From an archaeon (GTDB lineage Archaea; Nanobdellota; Nanobdellia; Woesearchaeales; ARS49): DNA of 48,939 nt. Every line of letters begins with the position of its first letter. The stretch's first letter is position 1. The DNA lies in NCBI GenBank assembly GCA_020051845.1, contig JAGVQG010000060.1, positions 1 through 48,939 of the forward strand, read 5' to 3'. Under the pieces are notes generated by a model that had not been told where the DNA came from, ran no database searches, and saw only the letters and a list, made by a program, of their open reading frames with translations. Shown piece by piece: positions 8,607-18,181 of this stretch. A program made the position numbers and the translations under genes.

Positions 8607-11600
8607 GTGACGTCCGCGTGGGTGCGGCCGTCGATAAAGGGGGTTTTTGGATTGGAAACGACTCATAAATACAATAGTAGCCGCAGCAACACCAGTATTG
8701 TCTCATTCCTATCGAGGACATCGATTCTCCTCGTCCTCGCATCCATTTTGATCGTCTCCCTTAGCGTGAGCGCTGTGGCACAGGTTTCTGTCAACAGAGT
8801 ATCTGTTGATGAACCAGATCAGTTCTATTCCACTGGAGATGGTAATGATAAGATACATGTTGAAGCGAATGTCACTGGTATGGGTGGCGCTCCTCCGGGA
8901 TCGGTTGTCAAAGCGGTATTCAGCACCCAGATGGGACCTGGTTGCGGCGTTAAGACAATGGATCCGTTTCCTGGTCCAGGATCAGACATTTTCCGGGCTA
9001 GTTGTAATGTTTCAAACGCGTCTGCAGGCAGCATGTTTGCCGTTGGTAATGTGACTATACAACCAGTGGATGGCGTTGATGCGCCTCTCAGCGGGCCGGG
9101 GTTGTTGATGCCCGTCATTCTCTACAACTTCAGCGTTCCTCATAGCGGAGACCAGTGCTTCAGGCTTGCAGGCTCCACCACAGACATGCAGACGGTCTTG
9201 AACTTCAGCGGTGTCAATTATATAGTTGAAGTGCAGCTCATGGGTAGCGTCAGCAGTGTCTGCACGCAGAACCCGCCTTGGACTGGCTGGCGCACGGCGT
9301 CTATCATCAACTTCACTTCGCTGAACTTCAGCGATCCTGGCATCGGGCCGATACTGGCAGGGCTCGGCGACGCGATCCGTCCGACAATAGTGCCTCCGAA
9401 CGAGTTCGGCGTGTCCAGGATCTGGGTCAACACGACCTTCTTCGAGAAACTCAACTCACCCGCGCGTATCACGCTTGACTGGTTGCCTTACACATTCGCG
9501 CCGAACATCACGGCAGACAATTCTAGCAGGACGATCAGTAATGTAGTGTGGTCGCTCAACCCGTACGATGCCGAGCTTGATTCTATTGATGGAAACCTGT
9601 CCTTCACTGTCAGCGGTTTCTCAGGCTACAACACGACTGATAACATCAACCCGACAGTGGCCTTTGCGATCACCAACGGCAGCACAACCACTGTCAGTTC
9701 TATAAATGTCAGTGTCAACGGCACAGGCACGCAACCCGGCAGGATAATATTCTATGTCGACAACGTGGCAGTGGCGCTTTACAATGAGTCCGACGACACC
9801 AACAACGCCAACTGCTTCAATGTCACGGCTGGCAGCGACTATTTCAACTGCAAGTTCACCTACGCCTTTGGTGCGGGTGTGCGCAACATCACCGTCGTCG
9901 CGTTCGATTATGGTGGAGTTTCGCTCACAGGACCGGGCAACACTGTGACGTCTGAGATCAATTTCACTGCCACGGCAGATGCGACTCCGCCCACTATGGG
10001 CGTGATCACCCCGGTCAACAACAGTTTCACCACAGACAGGACTCCTTTGATACAGTTCAACGTGTCCGATGATCTCTCTGTCAACGTGAGTTCGGCGGTC
10101 GTGAACGTCAGCGGTGTATTGTATAACTCTACGGCCACCGGCCTGATAGTTTGCACGCCGACCAACGAGTCGTTCATGGTGTGCTCGTTCTCTCCGCTGT
10201 CGCTGTACAATCTCACGGACGGAACGCATCCTATCAACATTTCGGCAGCTGATGACTACAACAACAAGGTCTCCGCGCTTCGTTACGTGATTGTTGACGG
10301 CAGTCCCGCGATCGTCGCGGAGTACGGCCCTAGCGGCAGCGTCAGCGCAGCTTCAGGCGCTTCTTTGACTGTCTGGATAAACGCATCGGATGTCGTCGGC
10401 AACATCAGCTCGGTTACTTTGTACAACGGCACGAACGTGCTGGTACAGAACACGACCTACATCGAAGGCACCAATTTCAGCACCACCTGGACAGTCCCTA
10501 CCCTGCCCACAGGCACCACAGTGCCGTTGCGCTGGCAGGTCATCGACAACTCAGGCAACGCCAATTACACGCCTACGGCGACATTGACCATACCGGACAC
10601 TACGGCGCCTGTCGTCAAACTGATGCAGCCAGTGTCGGGTCAGCTTTTCACGACAAAGTCTTTCAACATACAGTTCAACATAACGGACGACTTCAATATC
10701 AGCAACAACTCGATCTGGATCGACCTTGCGAGTATGGTGGAGTCGCAGTACTACCGGTCGCTGGGCAACATTACCTGCACGGGATCAAACATTTTCCAGG
10801 TATGTAACGTGACGGGTTTCCACGACTATGATGATAATGTCGGCGTGCCTATCTCTATATATGTCAACGACTCGACAAACAACCAGAACATCACGGCTTT
10901 CACCGTGCGTATCGACTATTACTCGCCCTTCTGGAACAACTACAGCGTCAATGCGACCAGCGTAACTACGGGCGGAACGGTGACGTTCAGGATCAATGCA
11001 TCGGATGACGGCTCGAACGTGAGCAACATCCAGCTGATCAAGGACGGCACTACGGTTATCGCGACAAACAGCTCTTACACATCAGGAACTGTATGGTCAT
11101 ACATCTACACTGACAACGACGCAGTAGGATTGACGAGCACATTCAACTACAACTTCACTGATGGGTCAGGCCATGTCAACCAGACAGGGACTATGTCGGT
11201 GACAGCGATTGATACAACGTCTCCTGCGATAATTCTAGTCGCTCCGGCGAACAACACCAACTTGTCATCCGGCACAGTCACTGTGCAGTTGAACGTGACT
11301 GACAACAACGCGGTCAACGCGTCCACGGTGAATGTGACCGTATCAGGCACATCGTACTATGGCAACACGTCTGTCTGCTCAGGCACCAGCAATATGTTCT
11401 GCACATTCGTGATTGGCGTGGCCGACGGCCTCAAGACGCTGGTCTTGAATGCCAAGGATAACAGCGATAATCCGGCAACGCCTTCAGCGACGCTGTTCAC
11501 AGTGGATACCGTCGCGCCGGTCATCAGCGACTACGGCCGTCTTGGCACGTTCTTTGCTCAGACAGGAAGCACGGTGACGTTCTGGGTCAACGCGACTGAT

Positions 11601-14600
11601 GCGACGTCAGCCATATCGCACGTCGATTTCATGGTCGACGGTACGACGAACCTGACGAACACGAGTTACGCGAAGGGTACGAACTTCTCGATATCGTTCG
11701 TGGTCCCGACAGCGTGGACAGTCGGTTCTGAACACACGATATACTGGAACGTGTTCGATGCAGTGAATCTCAACACGGGTTCGGGAACGATGATCATCAA
11801 CGTCAGCGACGGAACATCACCAACTGTCTCGTTGGTCTCGCCGACCAACAACTCGAACGTCTCGACCTCGCCTCAGACTATCCAGGTCAACGTCAATGAC
11901 AACTACCAGGTCAACCAGACCGGCGTCATCTTCAATGTCTCCGGCACACTCTATAATAGCACCGGCGCGGGTCTTGTGGACTGCAGCGGCGGGACTGCGG
12001 CTAGCAGGGTATGCACATTGACTCAGGCTCTGGGCGACGGCGCTAAGACGCTCATCGTCTCAGCGACCGATGTATTCGGCAACGCGGTGACATCAGGCAC
12101 ATACCTGTTCACCGTCGACACAGCGGCGCCTTACTACACGCAATATGGTCCGACCTCTGTCACAGCTGCCGTTGGAAGCACTTTGTACTTCTACTCGAAC
12201 TGGACCGACACGACGACACAGGTCGCGGCTGTCAACTTCGTGGCGAACGGATCTCTCTATTTGAGCAATACCAGTTACACGAAGGGCAGGCTTTGGAACA
12301 CCACATACATTGTTCCGAATGCTGTCGGTCAGACACTGCTCTTGTCGTTCAACGCGACAGACAGTGTAGGACTGGCGAACAGCACACCGACTATGTCGCT
12401 GACAATAATCGACCTGACAGCGCCGAACGTGACTTGGGTCAGTCCTGTCAATAGGACTTATGTGAGCGCGGGCGCAACGACGTTTGTCTTCACCATAACC
12501 GACAACTATAATGTCAGTGTCGGTGATTCGATGTTGAGTATTGAAGGTTCTGATTTCGTGTTGAACTCTTCAGTATGCACTGCGGGCATGACTTCCAGCA
12601 CGTGCACGTTGACTACGACGTTGGGTGTGGGTGCTGGTGATTTCGACGTGTTCGTGAACGCTTCGGACAGCGCCGGCAACAGGTACGTCTCAGGCACTCA
12701 GGTTTATCCGCAGGACACCACCGAGCCGACCATCGTCCTGAACACACTGAACAACAAGTGGTTCACTTCGACTTCGCCGGTCTTGCAGTACACTGCGATT
12801 GATAACATCAACACGACTTTCGTGTGCAACTTGACTATTGTCGGCGGCGCGACGAGCCAGACAGGCATCGCCACGGTCAACAACACGTTGACCAACAGGA
12901 CGATTGCTGGCGCGGTCAACTCAGGCAACTACACGTATAATGTGACTTGTGTCGATGCAGTGGGCAACCGCAACACGAGCGCGACGCAGCGCTTCATGGT
13001 GGACACGACCGCTCCGACCACAACAATAACCTTGTCTGGAGCGACCGCGAACGGCGCTGGCTGGTACAGGACGCCTGTGACAGTCACTGTCAACGGCACT
13101 GACGCATCCTTGGCAGGTGTGCAGACAGTCGGCTGGTCGAACTCGAGCGGCACAGGCTACACCTATGTGGCCGCGACTGGCGCAGGATTCGCCATAGCAA
13201 GCAACTTCTCAGGCAACACGATCTGGGCCAAGTCGAACGACACGGCTGGAAACACGGGCGTTGAGACGTCCCAGGAGGTCAAGTACGATAGCGTCGTCCC
13301 TTCTGTGACTGCTGTGGTTCCGTCCAGCCCGCTTGTTCCACAAAGCGCTTCGATAGTATTGGATGTCTACACGACTGATGCAGTGAGCGGCTTGAGCACT
13401 GCCAACTACACCTTCGGTGCCAACACAGGCGCATTGTCGCTTGGCAGCGGCAAGTTCAGCGGCACATTGACTGCTCCTGCGATAGATGGACTTGTCACGA
13501 TATACGTGACAATATTCGACGCAGCAGGCAATGGTGTGACCAACACTACTGTGATCAACGTCAACAGCAGCCTGCCGTCCATTACTGTGGACAAGGCAAG
13601 CGGTAGCTATATCGCGAGCGGCGCGACAGTGACGGTCGGTTGGTCTAACATCACGAATGGCTGGTACTCGCTTGACCAGGCAGCCACTGTTGGAGTGACT
13701 TCGGCCAATGCGTCGCAGGTCATCACCATCAGCGGCGTTGAAGGAGTGCACAACTTGAGCATCTGGGCGAACAACAGCGTAACGACCACAAACCAGAACT
13801 ACACCTACGTGATAGACAGCACGGCTCCGACACTGACCATAACCAACCCGTTGAACAACACGATTGTCAATGGTTCGTTGTCGATGACAGCCACTGCGGC
13901 CGATACACCGGGTAGCGGCATGGCGAGCGTTGAATTCAAGCTGGGAAGCACTTCGCTGGTCGTGGACACGACATCGCCGTATTCGACGACGATAACGACC
14001 ACCGCGTACACAGATGGTGCATATGTGTTGACGGCGATTGCCACCGACAACCTTGGTTTGACGACCACGAAGGCGTTCAACGTGAACATCAGCAACACAG
14101 GCGCCGGGGCCACAACGGTCGCGACGTCCGGTGACGCCGCGTCAAGCTCGGCTCAGTTGACGGTCGGATCGCTGACAGGCACGCCTGTCGAGACCACAGT
14201 CTACAGCATCAACGGTTTGAACACGACCACGGTCACAATGCAGTTGATGTCGACCTCGTCCGTCTCGCCGAGCAGCACTCAGCTCTCGTCGGTCATCGGC
14301 GTGATCAACATCACCGCAGGAACAGGCAGTTCGTCGACGATCTACCTGTTGATGCCGAAGAGCACTCTGACAGGCCTTGGCTTGAGCGCGCCGTACAGCA
14401 CGATCGCGTTCTACGCCAACCACAATGACGGCAATGGCATCGTCGGACCGCTCACTTCGTCATATGTGGATGAAGTGACGCTCAACACCGTTGTCTACGC
14501 CAGGTTCTCTGTGTCTACCACACATTACAGCATCTTCATGTGGGGCATCCAGGGCACGACGACCACTCCACCATCGGGTGGTAGTGGTAGCGGTGGGCGC

Positions 14601-14897
14601 ACTACGACGACAGTGACCAACACCACGGTGGTTGCGCCTTGGGAGACTGTGACTGGCACGATCAACCAGCCGCTCGCGCCTGTGCCGACCACGAAGCCTG
14701 CTGTGAAGCCGGATACGGAGACCACACCTTCGACAGAACCTGTGACTCAGCCCGAGCAGAAGCCAGCTGAGACAGCGCCTCCTGCGCCGCAGAAAGCGGT
14801 GGCGAAGGCGATGAGCACAGGCATGATTGTGCTGATTGTGGTTGTCGTGCTAGCTTTGGGCAGCATCGGTTACTTCTGGTACAAGAAGAAATACTGA
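8607..14897 (+). CDS. giant Ig-like repeat, sequon-rich surface (S-layer/adhesin-like) protein with C-terminal TM anchor
   Basis: Repeated D(T/G)(T/S)xP...NxT/S modules of about 100 aa; many N-x-S/T sequons; Thr/Pro-rich stalk; terminal GMIVLIVVVVLALGSIGYFWYKKKY. Start uncertain: GTG 8607, TTG 8652 or ATG 8577; TATA at 8561-8570 disfavours 8577. Confidence 0.85.
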   Translation: MTSAWVRPSIKGVFGLETTHKYNSSRSNTSIVSFLSRTSILLVLASILIVSLSVSAVAQVSVNRVSVDEPDQFYSTGDGNDKIHVEANVTGMGGAPPGSVVKAVFSTQMGPGCGVKTMDPFPGPGSDIFRASCNVSNASAGSMFAVGNVTIQPVDGVDAPLSGPGLLMPVILYNFSVPHSGDQCFRLAGSTTDMQTVLNFSGVNYIVEVQLMGSVSSVCTQNPPWTGWRTASIINFTSLNFSDPGIGPILAGLGDAIRPTIVPPNEFGVSRIWVNTTFFEKLNSPARITLDWLPYTFAPNITADNSSRTISNVVWSLNPYDAELDSIDGNLSFTVSGFSGYNTTDNINPTVAFAITNGSTTTVSSINVSVNGTGTQPGRIIFYVDNVAVALYNESDDTNNANCFNVTAGSDYFNCKFTYAFGAGVRNITVVAFDYGGVSLTGPGNTVTSEINFTATADATPPTMGVITPVNNSFTTDRTPLIQFNVSDDLSVNVSSAVVNVSGVLYNSTATGLIVCTPTNESFMVCSFSPLSLYNLTDGTHPINISAADDYNNKVSALRYVIVDGSPAIVAEYGPSGSVSAASGASLTVWINASDVVGNISSVTLYNGTNVLVQNTTYIEGTNFSTTWTVPTLPTGTTVPLRWQVIDNSGNANYTPTATLTIPDTTAPVVKLMQPVSGQLFTTKSFNIQFNITDDFNISNNSIWIDLASMVESQYYRSLGNITCTGSNIFQVCNVTGFHDYDDNVGVPISIYVNDSTNNQNITAFTVRIDYYSPFWNNYSVNATSVTTGGTVTFRINASDDGSNVSNIQLIKDGTTVIATNSSYTSGTVWSYIYTDNDAVGLTSTFNYNFTDGSGHVNQTGTMSVTAIDTTSPAIILVAPANNTNLSSGTVTVQLNVTDNNAVNASTVNVTVSGTSYYGNTSVCSGTSNMFCTFVIGVADGLKTLVLNAKDNSDNPATPSATLFTVDTVAPVISDYGRLGTFFAQTGSTVTFWVNATDATSAISHVDFMVDGTTNLTNTSYAKGTNFSISFVVPTAWTVGSEHTIYWNVFDAVNLNTGSGTMIINVSDGTSPTVSLVSPTNNSNVSTSPQTIQVNVNDNYQVNQTGVIFNVSGTLYNSTGAGLVDCSGGTAASRVCTLTQALGDGAKTLIVSATDVFGNAVTSGTYLFTVDTAAPYYTQYGPTSVTAAVGSTLYFYSNWTDTTTQVAAVNFVANGSLYLSNTSYTKGRLWNTTYIVPNAVGQTLLLSFNATDSVGLANSTPTMSLTIIDLTAPNVTWVSPVNRTYVSAGATTFVFTITDNYNVSVGDSMLSIEGSDFVLNSSVCTAGMTSSTCTLTTTLGVGAGDFDVFVNASDSAGNRYVSGTQVYPQDTTEPTIVLNTLNNKWFTSTSPVLQYTAIDNINTTFVCNLTIVGGATSQTGIATVNNTLTNRTIAGAVNSGNYTYNVTCVDAVGNRNTSATQRFMVDTTAPTTTITLSGATANGAGWYRTPVTVTVNGTDASLAGVQTVGWSNSSGTGYTYVAATGAGFAIASNFSGNTIWAKSNDTAGNTGVETSQEVKYDSVVPSVTAVVPSSPLVPQSASIVLDVYTTDAVSGLSTANYTFGANTGALSLGSGKFSGTLTAPAIDGLVTIYVTIFDAAGNGVTNTTVINVNSSLPSITVDKASGSYIASGATVTVGWSNITNGWYSLDQAATVGVTSANASQVITISGVEGVHNLSIWANNSVTTTNQNYTYVIDSTAPTLTITNPLNNTIVNGSLSMTATAADTPGSGMASVEFKLGSTSLVVDTTSPYSTTITTTAYTDGAYVLTAIATDNLGLTTTKAFNVNISNTGAGATTVATSGDAASSSAQLTVGSLTGTPVETTVYSINGLNTTTVTMQLMSTSSVSPSSTQLSSVIGVINITAGTGSSSTIYLLMPKSTLTGLGLSAPYSTIAFYANHNDGNGIVGPLTSSYVDEVTLNTVVYARFSVSTTHYSIFMWGIQGTTTTPPSGGSGSGGRTTTTVTNTTVVAPWETVTGTINQPLAPVPTTKPAVKPDTETTPSTEPVTQPEQKPAETAPPAPQKAVAKAMSTGMIVLIVVVVLALGSIGYFWYKKKY

Positions 14898-15063
14898 TTT
14901 TTTGTTTTTCTATTATATTTTTCTTTTTTATTTCATTGATCGTTCTTATCTTGCAGCGGTTCTTGACTTTTCCAATTCCGCAATGTTTATAGAGGGGAGA
15001 CTGTTCGAGCAATCACATGTATGTCAGGGATTTGGACCAGGACCAGTAATGGGTTTCTTTGGT

Positions 15064-15188
15064 GGTTAAAGACAAGATTTGGAGCCGCGCGTTCACTCCC
15101 TTTAACCTTTCCTGTTCTTCATGATAACAGCTGTTTCCAATGATAACAAAGGAGAACAAAGAACATTATCTTGTTATCAATGATAACA
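15064..15188. repeat. intergenic cluster of inverted and direct repeats
   Basis: GGTTAAAG/CTTTAACC (15064-15071/15100-15107); AACAGCTGTT palindrome; three TGATAACA copies; TGTTATC-aat-GATAACA (15172-15188). Confidence 0.7.
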
Positions 15189-15205
15189 GGACTACCGCGG
15201 ATCCC

Positions 15206-16573
15206 TCAGTTCTTGATATCCATGTACTTGAGCATCTGCTCGGGTGACATGGAGACGAGTCTCTCGACGACCAGCCTGACTTTCATCGGCTCTGCAGGCC
15301 TTACTTCGTGGATCTTGCGTATCATCAACGCGGCCACTCCAAGACGCATCACTGCGCTGAGGATGAAGACGGATATCAGAGGCCCGACGATGAAGTTTAT
15401 CGGCACAAGCGAGCTTATGAGGCCTCCTGCCGCCGCTCCTATGAACACTCCTGTTCCATTGAGCACGTTCTGGTACGCTGTGCAAAGTGAGACTCTTTGT
15501 CGTGTCACAGCGTCATAGAGGAAGTTCGCGGTCGATAGGTTGAAGCCTGCCCAGATGAATCCTGAGAACGCGTCAGTGAGGAATAGGTATGGCACGATGA
15601 GTTTAGGGGCGTATGCCAATACTAACGGCGACGCGGCCCATAGGGCCATCACTCCTGCTGTGAAGAATCCTGTGATTCGCACGACGGCGAGGTTGCCGTA
15701 CTTGTCCGTGAACTTGCCCCAGGCAGGCATGAACAGCAAGGTCATGGATGCCGAACCGAGCGTCACTATGGTGAATGTGGTGTAGCTGAATCCGAGTTGT
15801 TTGAGCATGTAGACAGCGACGAATGGCGAGCCGATGTTGACCGCGACGCTCATCACTGCTTCGTATATGGCGAACCGTCCGAAGTTGTTGTGCCGCATGT
15901 GCTTCACGAACTCGAAGAAGCTGAAGTAGTAACCTTCCTCGGTCTTGAGTTCAGGTTCGTACTTGCGCGTGAAGTAGATGCCGCCTGCGGTGCGCGCCAG
16001 AAAAGCGCAGAAGAACAATATGATGAAGCCGAGAAATATGTTCGTGTCCTTGAACTGGTCTAGGATAAGGCCGCCTGCGAGCGCGGCGACGAGCGTCACG
16101 CTGCCGCAGATCCTGTTCCGCTTTCCGAAGTAGGCTCCGATGTTGGTGGTCACTATGTCCCTCATCCATGAATTCCATGCAGGGCCTGTGATGCCGCCGA
16201 AGACCACTAGGGTGGTGTAGGCGATGATGAGTGATAGTGGTATCCATGATGACTTCCAGCCGAGCACGAAGAACATCACTCCGATAAGCAGTATCGGCAG
16301 CCACATGAATGCCTGCAGCAATACGCCCCTTGAGACTATCTTGCGCCTGCTGGTGCGTTCCATCAATTTTGGCGTGAACAATTGAACTGCGCTGCCTAGG
16401 ATTGAGGGTATGGATGTCAGGAAACCTATGTGCGCGTTGGAAGCGCCCAGGGCAAGAGCGTATGGCGTTATGTTTCGCAGGGCGAAGCCATCCATTATTC
16501 CATAAAGGCAGCCTTCTTTGATGCTTATGGACCTTGCATTTGCTTTTAGTTGCTCTTCAGAAGGTGGGTCCAT
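15206..16573 (-). CDS. major facilitator superfamily transporter
   Basis: 455 aa, about 12 hydrophobic segments, MFS-like loop motif GKFTDKYGN. Confidence 0.8.
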   Translation of the reverse strand: MDPPSEEQLKANARSISIKEGCLYGIMDGFALRNITPYALALGASNAHIGFLTSIPSILGSAVQLFTPKLMERTSRRKIVSRGVLLQAFMWLPILLIGVMFFVLGWKSSWIPLSLIIAYTTLVVFGGITGPAWNSWMRDIVTTNIGAYFGKRNRICGSVTLVAALAGGLILDQFKDTNIFLGFIILFFCAFLARTAGGIYFTRKYEPELKTEEGYYFSFFEFVKHMRHNNFGRFAIYEAVMSVAVNIGSPFVAVYMLKQLGFSYTTFTIVTLGSASMTLLFMPAWGKFTDKYGNLAVVRITGFFTAGVMALWAASPLVLAYAPKLIVPYLFLTDAFSGFIWAGFNLSTANFLYDAVTRQRVSLCTAYQNVLNGTGVFIGAAAGGLISSLVPINFIVGPLISVFILSAVMRLGVAALMIRKIHEVRPAEPMKVRLVVERLVSMSPEQMLKYMDIKN

Positions 16574-16623
16574 ACGCGCGTGTCAGTCATGGTCGCTTTT
16601 GTAGTTTGCGCATCCATGAATGA

Positions 16624-16670
16624 GTGCCTAAGGCTTTGCCTTGGCACACGCAACTTTGTTGCGTTGTGCC
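16624..16670. repeat. double-hairpin element, copy 2
   Basis: GTGCC-t-AAGGC-TTT-GCCTT-GGCAC then GGCACA-CGCAAC-TTT-GTTGCG-T-t-GTGCC; central GGCAC shared by both hairpins. Confidence 0.8.
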
Positions 16671-16694
16671 TAAGTAGCTTAATCATCAGATATC

Positions 16695-16703
16695 TTTATA
16701 TAT
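16695..16703. promoter_or_regulatory. TATA-like sequence readable on both strands between divergent genes
   Basis: TTTATATAT on plus; ATATATAAA on minus. Confidence 0.45.
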
Positions 16704-16739
16704 GGCCTTTTATGGCAACGTCGAGAATCGATAGTCAAG

Positions 16740-17120
16740 GTGAGTACAGTGAGTGAAGTCCAAACACAAGAGCCTCTAGAGATGGTATTGCGATCCATTA
16801 GTTGCCTCAAGCCTCGCAGGTGCGATGCGCTGCGAGTTGGTGGCATTGAGGTGCCTGTTTTTTCTTACGATCATGCTCGCTTGTTACGCCGCCAGGGAGA
16901 TATCGGCATACAGAAGCTTGATGCCATGCTTGTGCGGTTCGGTTTCCATTACAGGGCTGACTCGAACACGCCTGTTTTCGATGAACGGCTTGCGGAGAAT
17001 CCTGCGCAGGCTTTGTTGTTGCGTCGTTCTGAGCTGAATGGGTTCAGGCGGGTGGACACGCTGTACTTGCCAAGCGGCTCGCGTTACGGGATAGGCGCCA
17101 ATCAGAAGCAGAGCGCGTGA
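16740..17120 (+). CDS. hypothetical protein
   Basis: 126-aa ORF with GTG start, TATA about 40 nt upstream. Confidence 0.45.
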   Translation: MSTVSEVQTQEPLEMVLRSISCLKPRRCDALRVGGIEVPVFSYDHARLLRRQGDIGIQKLDAMLVRFGFHYRADSNTPVFDERLAENPAQALLLRRSELNGFRRVDTLYLPSGSRYGIGANQKQSA

Positions 17121-17145
17121 GTCTTTGCGTGTGTCATTAAAAGTT

Positions 17146-18105
17146 TCACTTGTTGAGAAGATGTTCTAACAATGCCATTCTTGCGTAGAGTCCGTTCGAT
17201 GCCTGTCTGAAATAGGCGACTCTTGGGTCTTTGTTCTCGACCTCTACCGGCAGCGCTATCTCATCGACTTTTGGGAGTGGGTGCAGGATGCGCGCTTCTG
17301 GCCTGACTAGCTGGAGATTCTCCTGGTTGAGGATGAAATTGTCTTTTACTGGTTGATACGCCTTCAAATCTTCGGGTTTTATGCGTTCTTTCTGTACGCG
17401 GGTGAGATAGATGACATCGACATCGCCAAGCACCTGGTTGATGGCGCTCTTTTCATCCCACCTTATCTTGTGGCGGTCGAGGTATTCCTTGATGTCTTCT
17501 TTCATGCGGAATATATCGGGCGCGACGAACGTCACTGAGACGTCCTTGAACTTGCCTAGAAGATAGCAGAGTGAGCGCACCGTTCGGCCTGATGCAAGGT
17601 CGCCGACCATGGCGAACCGCAGTCCGTCCACATGGCCGAACTCGCGCTGTACAGTGTACAGGTCCAGCAGCGCCTGTGTCGGGTGCTGTCCTTTGCCGTC
17701 TCCTGCGTTTATGACAGGGACCTTGCTGAGCTTTGCCGCCCGCGCAGCCGCGCCTTCTTCGTAGTGCCTGATTACGACGCAATCAGCGTAGTCGTCGACT
17801 ATCCTTATCGTGTCCTCGATGGTCTCGCCCTTTATTGCCGAGGAGAAATCCCTCGCGTTCTCGCTTGTGATGACCTGGCCGCCGAGTCGCAGCATTGCCG
17901 ATTCGAAGCTCATGCGCGTTCGTGTGCTTGGCTCGTAGAACAGCGTTGCCATGACTTTTCCACGAACTAACGGAGGTATCTTGTCTACTGGTTGATTCTG
18001 GAATCCATCCGCATTCGAGAAAAGTTCAGAAAGCAAGGTCTTGCTTAACTGCTGGCTTTCGACAAGATGTTGTAATCTTTCGAGATGTTGTTTTCGTTCG
18101 CTCAT
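17146..18105 (-). CDS. pyrB: aspartate carbamoyltransferase catalytic subunit
   Basis: FYEPSTRTRMSFESAM, NAGDGKGQHPTQALLD, HPLPKVDEI. Confidence 0.95.
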   Translation of the reverse strand: MSERKQHLERLQHLVESQQLSKTLLSELFSNADGFQNQPVDKIPPLVRGKVMATLFYEPSTRTRMSFESAMLRLGGQVITSENARDFSSAIKGETIEDTIRIVDDYADCVVIRHYEEGAAARAAKLSKVPVINAGDGKGQHPTQALLDLYTVQREFGHVDGLRFAMVGDLASGRTVRSLCYLLGKFKDVSVTFVAPDIFRMKEDIKEYLDRHKIRWDEKSAINQVLGDVDVIYLTRVQKERIKPEDLKAYQPVKDNFILNQENLQLVRPEARILHPLPKVDEIALPVEVENKDPRVAYFRQASNGLYARMALLEHLLNK

Positions 18106-18181
18106 CTAAAATCTAAAAGTTGGAAAAGTATTATTTAAGGATGTGTGGTGTGCAGAATCTGTGACTTGTCGTGGGATAGAT

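Noticed and set aside
9621-10229. Minus-strand ORFs inside the surface protein gene (also 13209-13751)
   Set aside because: Antisense of repetitive Thr/Asn-rich coding sequence; no promoter or motif.
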